A stretch of 12,989 nucleotides of DNA from an uncultured Clostridium sp. GTDB taxonomy: Bacteria > Bacillota > Clostridia > Clostridiales > Clostridiaceae. The number at the start of each line of letters is the position of its first letter. Within the stretch, counting starts at the first letter, position 1. The translations under genes were made by a program, and so were the position numbers. Of this stretch, positions 1-5,937 are shown in pieces. Under the pieces are notes generated by a model. The model had not been told where the DNA came from. It did not search any database and was given only the letters and a program-made list of their open reading frames with translations. The stretch is from positions 1 to 12,989 of the forward strand of contig NZ_CAKVKB010000096.1 in assembly GCF_934754915.1 (NCBI RefSeq), written 5' to 3'.

Positions 1-19
1 GGATCAAACTCTCAATAAA
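1..19 (-). rRNA. 16S rRNA gene, 5' end only
   Basis: Read on the minus strand, the first bases give AGAGTTTGATCC, the near-universal start of bacterial 16S rRNA. The rest of the gene lies beyond the left edge. The mature 5' end is placed near 19 by aligning this motif with E. coli position 8, so it may be off by a few bases. Upstream, at higher coordinates, are a boxA-like site and two consensus promoters, as expected for the head of an rRNA operon. Confidence 0.93.
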
Positions 20-80
20 AAGTTTAATCTTAGCTTACTCAAATAAAGAATTGCTGGTTTACTTAATTATTTATATCATT

Positions 81-100
81 CTGTTCAATTTTCAAAGACC
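81..100 (-). promoter_or_regulatory. boxA-like antitermination site in the rRNA leader
   Basis: On the minus strand this reads GGTCTTTGAAAATTGAACAG, close to the TCTTTGAAAACT-type boxA motif found in Firmicutes rRNA leaders and spacers. It lies about 60-80 nt upstream of the mature 16S end and downstream of both promoters. Its likely role is loading Nus factors so that rRNA transcription resists termination. The assignment rests on motif similarity and position. Confidence 0.55.
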
Positions 101-156
101 ATTTTCTTTCACAACTTTATGTTGTTACTTTTGTATCACCCTCAAGCGACTTATTT

Positions 157-185
157 AGTATATCATCTGTTTCGATATCTGTCAA
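157..185 (-). promoter_or_regulatory. rRNA operon promoter, proximal (sigma-A type)
   Basis: The -35 element is a perfect TTGACA at 180-185. A 17-bp spacer separates it from a -10 element TATACT at 157-162. An A/T-rich stretch directly upstream of the -35 (about 186-210) looks like an UP element. Transcription would start near 150 and run left into the 16S gene. Confidence 0.88.
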
Positions 186-246
186 CAACTTTTAAAAACA
201 TTTTTTTGTCTTATTTTCATTGCTTCATCTCTTGACGACATCATTT

Positions 247-275
247 ATACTATCACTTTATAAATACACTGTCAA
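247..275 (-). promoter_or_regulatory. rRNA operon promoter, distal (sigma-A type)
   Basis: A second perfect TTGACA lies at 270-275, with a 17-bp spacer and a -10 element TAGTAT at 247-252. It sits exactly 90 bp upstream of the proximal promoter. Tandem promoters are usual for Firmicutes rRNA operons. An A-tract lies just upstream of the -35. Confidence 0.82.
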
Positions 276-289
276 CTACTTTTTTAATA

Positions 290-318
290 AATCTTAAATA
301 TATCTATAATTTAAGATT
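290..318. repeat. 10-bp inverted repeat between the sdpI terminator and the rRNA promoters
   Basis: The arms AATCTTAAAT (290-299) and ATTTAAGATT (309-318) are perfect complements around a 9-nt loop. On the plus strand the hairpin is followed by a T-tract, so it could stop antisense transcription leaving the rRNA region. On the minus strand the following bases are not T-rich. In DNA this AT-rich, chance formation is possible. The rest of 319-403 shows nothing recognisable. Confidence 0.35.
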
Positions 319-403
319 TTTATTATCTATAATTAAAAATCTCATTATTAACTGAATAATCTCTTCGTATTAATCAATTATAATCATTGTTAAATTTTTT
401 ATA

Positions 404-455
404 AAAATAAGTCTTAATTAATATATCAATTTTAATATTAATCAAAACTTATTTT
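404..455 (-). terminator. Rho-independent terminator of the sdpR-sdpI unit
   Basis: It begins 47 nt after the sdpI stop. Outer arms 404-412 and 447-455 (9 bp) and inner arms 417-424 and 435-442 (8 bp) are perfect. The four-base stretches between them pair only in the minus-strand RNA, through two U-A and two G-U pairs, giving a continuous 21-bp stem with a 10-nt loop. The 3' arm ends in a U-tract. This strand-specific wobble pairing argues for a terminator reading leftwards, insulating the rRNA promoters. Confidence 0.7.
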
Positions 456-502
456 CATTTAACTGACTATAATTTAAATTCATAAGACAATTGCTATTAT
501 AT

Positions 503-1135
503 CTACTTGAATTCCTTATAGATTCCATAAGAATATATCATAGGAATTACTAACATCATAATAATAACAACAATATTTATAAAATCTACTTTTATAAAAG
601 TATTTATACTTAGCACAAATCCTAAAACAACCCATAAATATCCTGAAAATCTATGAGTCTTTTTCCAATTATCTTTATCTTTTAATGCCCATGGCGTTTT
701 TATTCCCACCAAATTATTTTGTTCACATTTTGGAAGATAATTTCCTGTAATCATTATCATTAATCCCACCATAAACATAATATAATTGCTTGCATTAAAC
801 TCAATTCCACAGGAATATATAATTATAACAGACTGTATCAGAACCGCCATCACTGGTATTGTCCATCTTGCTATCAATACAATAATTTTTCCACCTTTTC
901 CTCGTATTATATTTTTATCTAACACTAAATTAATAATTATATTAATCACAAACATAAATATTGGTATTCCAAATACCGCAATGATTTTAGAACTATATCC
1001 GTCAGGTACTCCATTAAAATCGAAATGAGTTACTACCCTGTCCGGAAACCTATTATAAAAAATTATTGAAATTACACATGGTATCAAACATATTGCACTT
1101 GTCAAAAACATTGATAAATTCTTCTTTTTTTCCAT
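503..1135 (-). CDS. sdpI: SdpI-family integral membrane protein (DUF1648 plus SdpI domain)
   Basis: A 210-residue membrane protein with about six hydrophobic segments (roughly residues 9-27, 51-71, 84-108, 115-132, 163-180, 185-205). The DUF1648 signature HFDFNGVPDGY is at 37-47. The SdpI-domain signature GNYLPKCEQNNLVGIKTPW is at 131-149. In Bacillus subtilis, SdpI gives immunity to the SdpC killing peptide and signals by sequestering the SdpR repressor at the membrane. Here the gene follows an SdpR-like gene by 37 bp and shares its promoter and terminator. A GAGGGG ribosome-binding site precedes the ATG by 8-9 nt. No sdpABC toxin genes lie in the window, so the ligand is unknown. It could respond to a foreign toxin or to envelope stress instead. 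Confidence 0.9.
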   Translation of the reverse strand: MEKKKNLSMFLTSAICLIPCVISIIFYNRFPDRVVTHFDFNGVPDGYSSKIIAVFGIPIFMFVINIIINLVLDKNIIRGKGGKIIVLIARWTIPVMAVLIQSVIIIYSCGIEFNASNYIMFMVGLMIMITGNYLPKCEQNNLVGIKTPWALKDKDNWKKTHRFSGYLWVVLGFVLSINTFIKVDFINIVVIIMMLVIPMIYSYGIYKEFK

Positions 1136-1172
1136 AATTCATTCCCCTCTTCAAATTTTTATTCTTAATTAT

Positions 1173-1433
1173 TTACTGCTTGAATTGTGAAAACCAAAGC
1201 ATCATCTCTTCAAAAACAGACATATTAATTTCATAATATATAAAATTTTTATATTTTGATTCTGTTATCAGTTCTGCCTTTTTCAGTATAGAAAGATGAT
1301 ATGAAATTGTAGCATTTGATATCTTAAAATTTGATGCTATTTCCCCTGCTGACATCTTTTTATCTTTTAAAATCACTAGAATTTCTCTTCTGACAGGATC
1401 AGAAAGAGCTTTAAAGGTTTCCGGAAAACTCAT
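1173..1433 (-). CDS. sdpR: SdpR-like ArsR-family repressor
   Basis: An 86-residue winged-helix protein that resembles SdpR from start to end: ALSDPVRREIL near the N-terminus, then MSAGEIASNF, with the recognition helix around SNATISYHLSILKKA (39-53). It has no cysteine, so metal sensing of the ArsR/SmtB type is unlikely. An in-frame ATG at 1439 would add two residues, but it lies only 3 nt from the GGAGG core. The ATG at 1433 has a normal spacing of about 9 nt and is preferred. The gene sits upstream of sdpI, and its promoter is flanked by two matching palindromes, the expected arrangement for an autorepressed sdpRI operon. The role as sdpRI repressor is inferred from the B. subtilis pair. 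Confidence 0.87.
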   Translation of the reverse strand: MSFPETFKALSDPVRREILVILKDKKMSAGEIASNFKISNATISYHLSILKKAELITESKYKNFIYYEINMSVFEEMMLWFSQFKQ

Positions 1434-1448
1434 ATACATTCCCCTCCC

Positions 1449-1488
1449 TATAAAATCTATTTAGAATATCTTCTAAATAGATTTTATA
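1449..1488. promoter_or_regulatory. Operator O1, 18-bp perfect palindrome over the sdpR -10 region
   Basis: The arms TATAAAATCTATTTAGAA (1449-1466) and their exact complement (1471-1488) flank a 4-nt spacer. The site covers the -10 element and runs to the edge of the sdpR ribosome-binding site. It shares the core ATTTAGA...TCTAAAT with O2. A repressor bound here would block RNA polymerase. In the RNA, the same sequence could also form a hairpin just ahead of the ribosome-binding site. Confidence 0.75.
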
Positions 1489-1509
1489 ATACTTTCCTGC
1501 AAATATCAA
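1481..1509 (-). promoter_or_regulatory. sdpR-sdpI promoter
   Basis: The -35 TTGATA is at 1504-1509, with a 17-bp spacer and a -10 TAAAAT at 1481-1486. It lies between two copies of the same palindrome, O1 overlapping the -10 and O2 directly upstream of the -35. Confidence 0.65.
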
Positions 1510-1510
1510 T

Positions 1511-1538
1511 ATCTATTTAGATTTTTTTCTAAATAGGT
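1511..1538. promoter_or_regulatory. Operator O2, second copy of the sdpR palindrome
   Basis: The arms CTATTTAGA (1513-1521) and TCTAAATAG (1528-1536) flank a six-T spacer. Over 28 bp (1511-1538) the site matches O1 (1455-1482) at nearly every position, and the two centres are 56 bp apart. It sits just upstream of the sdpR -35. A dimeric repressor could bind both sites, possibly with looping. Confidence 0.68.
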
Positions 1539-1544
1539 TTGAAT

Positions 1545-1579
1545 AAAAAAGTGTGCTGCATATAAACAACACACTTTTT
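1545..1579 (-). terminator. Rho-independent terminator of the glycogen operon
   Basis: In minus-strand RNA the arms at 1567-1579 and 1546-1558 form a 13-bp stem with one G-U pair and an 8-nt loop, followed by six U's (1550-1545). On the plus strand the same position is a C-A mismatch, so the structure favours the minus strand. It lies 86 nt past the glgD stop and ahead of the sdpR promoter, separating the two units. Confidence 0.85.
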
Positions 1580-1665
1580 AATCAATCATAAATTCAAAAT
1601 GTAAGATTGAATATTATAAAATAAACTTAACAAATTAATATTAGAAATACAAAAGTAATCTATAT

Positions 1666-2766
1666 TTATTTTCTCTTTTTAATAACTAATGGATACATTG
1701 TAGAACCTATAAGAGTTTCTCCTTTTCTTATTTCACTGCCCTTATCTGCTATTACATTATCTAATACAACATCAGCTTCTATTCTGCTGTTTTGCATTAT
1801 TACACAGTCTTTTAGCTTTGTATTCTTACCAATATAAACTCTTCTTCCAATTATACAGTTTTCAACAGTACCTTCAATTCTGCATCCATTAGCAATAATT
1901 GAATTAACAACATTACTTTTATCTGAATAAAAAGTTGGTCCTTCATCCTTAGTCTTTGTATATATTGGTCTTTCTTCATTGAATATCTCTTTATTAATCT
2001 TTTTATTCAAAAGAGCTGCATTGCTATCATATAACGCCTTTATAGAATTTATACAATCTAAATGTCCAGTAAATTCATATGCTCCTGCTGAGATATTCTT
2101 TAAATTATTATGAATATAATCTTTTACTTTTCTATACATGCCACTACTTATACATTCATTAACAATATTCACAAATAATTCTCTCTTTAATATATACATT
2201 TCCATGTTAATATTAGCCTTAGGATTCTTTCCTATATTTTCTCCTACACTAATAACATTTCCTGCATCATCAATATTTAATACACCACAATCACTAAAAG
2301 CTTCATCAGCATTATTAACCTTTTTATATACTATAGTTACATCTTTTCCAGTACTCTTATGATATTCTAAAACCTCTTTATAATTTATATTACATACCAT
2401 ATAACTTGGTGCTAATAATACATATTCCTTTCTGCTTCTATTTAAGAACTGAATATTATCTGCAAAATTATGAACATCATCAAATACAGGATCTTCATTT
2501 CCAAAATTAAACACTCTTAATCCATCAGTTTTTCTATTTAAATCCCATGGCCTTCCATTAGTTATATGATCTATTAAAGATCTTGATTTGTTTTTTGTAA
2601 ATATTCCAATACAGTTTATTCCTGAGTTTGTCATATTAGATAATACAAAGTCTATAACTCTATATCTTGCTGCTATAGGAATTGAAGCAAGTGATCTATT
2701 GACAACTAATTCACCCATTCTATTTTCATTTTCATCTAAGTTGATTATACCAATACAATTTTTCAT
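1666..2766 (-). CDS. glgD: GlgD, non-catalytic subunit of ADP-glucose pyrophosphorylase
   Basis: A 366-residue homologue of GlgC. It keeps the fold-defining segment RYRVIDFVLSNMTNSGI (34-50) and a C-terminal beta-helix with hexapeptide-like repeats (about 284-350). It lacks the GGxGxRL nucleotide loop, which is replaced by residues around NLDENENRMG (9-18). It also lacks the catalytic GDH, replaced by APSYM (119-123). Loss of these residues is normal for GlgD, which in Firmicutes pairs with GlgC and raises or tunes its activity. The gene starts 24 bp after glgC, with an AGGGGGAG ribosome-binding site 6 nt before the ATG. It is the last gene of the operon. Confidence 0.92.
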   Translation of the reverse strand: MKNCIGIINLDENENRMGELVVNRSLASIPIAARYRVIDFVLSNMTNSGINCIGIFTKNKSRSLIDHITNGRPWDLNRKTDGLRVFNFGNEDPVFDDVHNFADNIQFLNRSRKEYVLLAPSYMVCNINYKEVLEYHKSTGKDVTIVYKKVNNADEAFSDCGVLNIDDAGNVISVGENIGKNPKANINMEMYILKRELFVNIVNECISSGMYRKVKDYIHNNLKNISAGAYEFTGHLDCINSIKALYDSNAALLNKKINKEIFNEERPIYTKTKDEGPTFYSDKSNVVNSIIANGCRIEGTVENCIIGRRVYIGKNTKLKDCVIMQNSRIEADVVLDNVIADKGSEIRKGETLIGSTMYPLVIKKRK

Positions 2767-2790
2767 TTCTTTCTCCCCCTTAGCATACCA

Positions 2791-3954
2791 TTAAACTGCT
2801 TTATTGCTTTCTTCTATGACTGTTCCCATTTTTACTTCTTCTTTAGCAGCAATTATAGCAATTTCATCTCCTAAAGAAATCTTACAGTCTTTTCTTACAA
2901 TAGCGCCACTTCCTACTATTGCTTTTTCTATTACAACATTATCACCAATTTTGGCATCAGTCATAATTATAGAGTCTCTTATAACTGTATTTTTACCAAT
3001 ATGAACCCCCTGGAATAGTATTGAATTCTCAATCTGTCCATTTACAACACAACCTTCAACTACTAATGAGTTAGCTATTTTAGCATTTTCACCAATATAT
3101 TGAGCTGGTCTTACTGGATTTACAGAATAAATCTTCCATTCTTCATCATGTAAATTTAACTCATTATCTTCTTTTAATAAATCCATATTTGCTTCCCAAA
3201 GACTATCTATAGTTCCAACATCTTTCCAGTATCCCTTAAATGGATAAGCAACCATTTTATTTCCATCATTAAGCATCTTAGGTATGATGTTCATTCCAAA
3301 ATCGTTCTTTGATGTCTTATCAGCTTCATCTTCTTTTAAATATTTCTTTAAAGTCTTCCAGTTAAAAATATAAATACCCATTGATGCCAAATTATTTTTT
3401 GGAGTTTTTGGCTTCTCTTCAAATTCATATATTGATAAATCATCTCTAGTATTCATAATACCAAAACGTGATGCTTCATCCATTGGAACTTCTATTACTG
3501 CAATAGTAGCCTCTGCACCCTTTTCCTTATGAAAATCAAGCATTTTAGTATAATCCATCTTATAGATATGATCTCCTGATAATACTAAAACATATTCTGG
3601 ATCATATCTGTCTACAAATTCTATATTTTGATAAATTGCATTTGCAGTACCTTTATACCATTCTCCACCTTTTTCTTCTTGATATGGTGGAAGTATACTT
3701 ACTCCTCCATGTGTTCTATCTAAATCCCATGCTTCACCTATACCAATGTGAGCATTTAATTCAAGTGGTTTATATTGTGTTAAAACACCTACTGTATATA
3801 TTCCAGAATTAGCACAATTGCTTAAAGGAAAATCTATAATTCTGTATTTTCCTCCAAATGGCACTGCTGGTTTAGCTAATTTTTTAGTTAAAACCCCTAA
3901 TCTAGAACCTTGTCCACCAGCCAATATCATTGCTACAATTTCATTTTTACCCAT
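2791..3954 (-). CDS. glgC: GlgC, glucose-1-phosphate adenylyltransferase
   Basis: This enzyme makes ADP-glucose from ATP and glucose-1-phosphate, the committed step of bacterial glycogen synthesis. The 387-residue form has the nucleotide loop GGQGSRL (13-19), YKGTANAIYQN (100-110), the catalytic Asp in SGDH (D128), FEEKP (178-182), YWKDVGTI (242-249) and a C-terminal beta-helix (about 288-360). The reading frame is open 28 codons further upstream, to 4038. However, the ATG at 3954 has AGGAG 8 nt ahead and gives the usual family N-terminus, so it is chosen. A 139-bp gap with a structured leader precedes it. All motifs look intact. Confidence 0.95.
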   Translation of the reverse strand: MGKNEIVAMILAGGQGSRLGVLTKKLAKPAVPFGGKYRIIDFPLSNCANSGIYTVGVLTQYKPLELNAHIGIGEAWDLDRTHGGVSILPPYQEEKGGEWYKGTANAIYQNIEFVDRYDPEYVLVLSGDHIYKMDYTKMLDFHKEKGAEATIAVIEVPMDEASRFGIMNTRDDLSIYEFEEKPKTPKNNLASMGIYIFNWKTLKKYLKEDEADKTSKNDFGMNIIPKMLNDGNKMVAYPFKGYWKDVGTIDSLWEANMDLLKEDNELNLHDEEWKIYSVNPVRPAQYIGENAKIANSLVVEGCVVNGQIENSILFQGVHIGKNTVIRDSIIMTDAKIGDNVVIEKAIVGSGAIVRKDCKISLGDEIAIIAAKEEVKMGTVIEESNKAV

Positions 3955-4024
3955 AATATTATCTCCTCTCATATGTTTTATTCTCTTAAATGGAATTTTT
4001 ATTTTTATGCATATATATTTAAAT

Positions 4025-4076
4025 AATATGCTTAACATAATGTATTTATGTTAATTCATCATTAGTCAAGCATATT
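4025..4076 (-). repeat. Composite hairpin in the leader upstream of glgC
   Basis: Outer arms AATATGCTT (4025-4033) and AAGCATATT (4068-4076) enclose an inner inverted repeat, TTAACATAA (4032-4040) with TTATGTTAA (4046-4054), which shares two bases with the outer arm. In the minus-strand RNA the inner hairpin would stack on the outer stem with a one-sided bulge of about 15 nt. There is no U-run after it, so it does not look like a simple terminator. A role in RNA processing, stability or control of glgC-glgD is inferred only from its position. Confidence 0.5.
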
Positions 4077-4093
4077 AATTTTGACTTTTTAAA

Positions 4094-5926
4094 TCAATCA
4101 CGCACTCTGCGTAATATTTTAAAGCTGTAGGGATATATTATTAATACGCTGTCACATCCAACAAATTTATATTTTTCTCCTTCATTGAATAAATCTAAAT
4201 AAGTCCCTTCTAAATTAATATCCTTTATTATTTTCTGTGCATTTGAAACATTCACAACTATTACTATTCTTTCATTTTCATATACCCTTTCAAATGCAAA
4301 CACATTTTCATCTGTGTCGAAAATACTAAAATCACCCTTCTTTAAACCATTCTGACTGTTTCGTATTTCTGCTATCTTTTTATAAAAACCAATCAGATCA
4401 TTATTTTCATGTCCCCATGGATAACTTTTTCTATTATCTGGATCTTTTCCTCCTGTAACACCTGTCTCATCACCATAATAAATGAGTGGTACTCCAGGCA
4501 AAGTAAATTGTAGTGCAACTATTATTTTAAGTAATTGTATATTTCCATCTAATACTGTTAATATTCTTTCAGTATCAGATGTTCCAATCACATTCATATT
4601 TCCTAAGAAAACTTCCCTAGGATAATTTTCATATAAAGACATAATCTTTTTTCTGAATTTGTTTGATTTTATATAACCCTTAGTAAAATTAATTAAACTT
4701 TCTCTTAATGGATAATTAGTTACAGCTTGAACTTCATTTCCAAATATATATCTTCTTCTTTTTGAATAACTTATCTTATTTGATGCATCATCCCATATAT
4801 CTCCAATAAGAATAGTTTCTTTATCTATAATATCTAATCCCTTTTTTACTTTTTCTATAAATTCATCTGGAAGTTCATCTGTCACATTTAAGCGCCATCC
4901 ACTGGCTCCAAGTTCAATCCATTTTTTTATTATTGAATTCTCTCCATCGATTATATAATTCATATAATCACCATTCATGACATTTAAATTAGGCCTTCCA
5001 TCAATTCCCCACCAACATTCATAGCTGTATGGATATCTGTTGAATTTATACCAATTATGATATTTAGAATTTGGAGACTGATATGCTCCTATTTCACCAT
5101 AACTTCCAATTTTATTAAAGTATCTGCTGTCTGAACTTGTATAGCTAAATACTCCATCAAGAATTATTTTGATTTCTTTACTTTCAGCTATTTCACATAA
5201 TTCTTTAAATTCTTCATTTGTCCCAAACATTTCATCTATAATTTCATAATCTCCAGTATCATATTTATGACAGCTTGAAGATTTAAATATTGGACTTAAG
5301 TTAATTATATTAACACCCAAAGACTTTATATAATCCAGCTTCTTTATTATCCCTCTAATATTTCCACCATAAAAGTCCCATCTTAAAATCCTACCCTGAT
5401 AATCTTTTATATACATAGGTGAGTCATTCCATCTTCCATATATAAAAGAATTTTTTTTTGGATTATTTACTTTTCCATCATCATTTCCATTATAAAATCT
5501 ATCTATAAATATCTGATAAATAATTCCTTCTTTATACCAGTCTGGAATATCAGACTTTTTATATACAGTAATCTGATATGGTACAGGATTGTACGTATAT
5601 ATCTGACCAGTTCCGCCTAGATGTTCATCATTATTTCCATAATATAATCGGTCATATCCATCTATTAATATAAAATAATATCCTAACACCCCCAATGTAT
5701 CTTCTGTGTTAATTTCTGCAGAATATCTATAGCTTCCATTGTTGAGGTATTGTTTTTTCATTCCCATATTAACTTTTGTACCATCAAACTTAACAAGTTC
5801 AACAGCTGCAATTATCTCTTTATCTACATCAATTGACAGCTTTACTTCCTGTCCTTGTTCAACAGCACCAAAAGGCTTTCTGTATATCAAACTTTGTGAG
5901 TCATGTATTACTTTTATCCCGTCCAT
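4094..5926 (-). CDS. GH13 (alpha-amylase/neopullulanase-like) protein with a substituted active site, probable pseudoenzyme
   Basis: A 610-residue intracellular protein (no signal peptide) with an N-terminal beta domain (about 1-122), a GH13 barrel (about 130-525) and a C-terminal beta domain. Many neopullulanase-type motifs remain: YQIFIDRFYNG (137-147), HKYDTGDY (220-227), YYGDETGVTGGKDPDNRKSYPW (483-504). The four active-site regions are altered. Region I DGVFNH reads DGVFSY (Y262), the region II nucleophile Asp is N347 (GWRLNV), the region III catalytic Glu is D376 (GDIW), and the region IV His is S450 (TSD). R345 and D451 remain. Each codon was checked on the DNA. The frame is open and has AGGAGGT 7 nt before the ATG, overlapping the end of the glgP-like gene, so it is probably translated. 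Substrate binding without hydrolysis is the favoured reading. Confidence 0.88.
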   Translation of the reverse strand: MDGIKVIHDSQSLIYRKPFGAVEQGQEVKLSIDVDKEIIAAVELVKFDGTKVNMGMKKQYLNNGSYRYSAEINTEDTLGVLGYYFILIDGYDRLYYGNNDEHLGGTGQIYTYNPVPYQITVYKKSDIPDWYKEGIIYQIFIDRFYNGNDDGKVNNPKKNSFIYGRWNDSPMYIKDYQGRILRWDFYGGNIRGIIKKLDYIKSLGVNIINLSPIFKSSSCHKYDTGDYEIIDEMFGTNEEFKELCEIAESKEIKIILDGVFSYTSSDSRYFNKIGSYGEIGAYQSPNSKYHNWYKFNRYPYSYECWWGIDGRPNLNVMNGDYMNYIIDGENSIIKKWIELGASGWRLNVTDELPDEFIEKVKKGLDIIDKETILIGDIWDDASNKISYSKRRRYIFGNEVQAVTNYPLRESLINFTKGYIKSNKFRKKIMSLYENYPREVFLGNMNVIGTSDTERILTVLDGNIQLLKIIVALQFTLPGVPLIYYGDETGVTGGKDPDNRKSYPWGHENNDLIGFYKKIAEIRNSQNGLKKGDFSIFDTDENVFAFERVYENERIVIVVNVSNAQKIIKDINLEGTYLDLFNEGEKYKFVGCDSVLIIYPYSFKILRRVRD

Positions 5927-5937
5927 TAATTTACCTC

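Noticed and set aside
1434..1439. Start codon of the sdpR-like gene two codons upstream (ATG at 1439)
   Set aside because: It is only 3 nt from the GGAGG core. The next in-frame ATG has standard spacing. The difference is two residues and does not affect the call.
3955..4038. Upstream start for glgC adding 28 residues
   Set aside because: The extra residues lie in the structured leader and have no family match, and the ATG at 4038 has no ribosome-binding site. The ATG at 3954 has AGGAG at 8 nt and gives the normal N-terminus.
4064..4069. TTGACT as a -35 element for a separate glgC promoter
   Set aside because: No acceptable -10 lies 15-19 bp downstream on the minus strand. The site falls within the bulge of the composite hairpin. 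An internal promoter is not excluded but is not supported.
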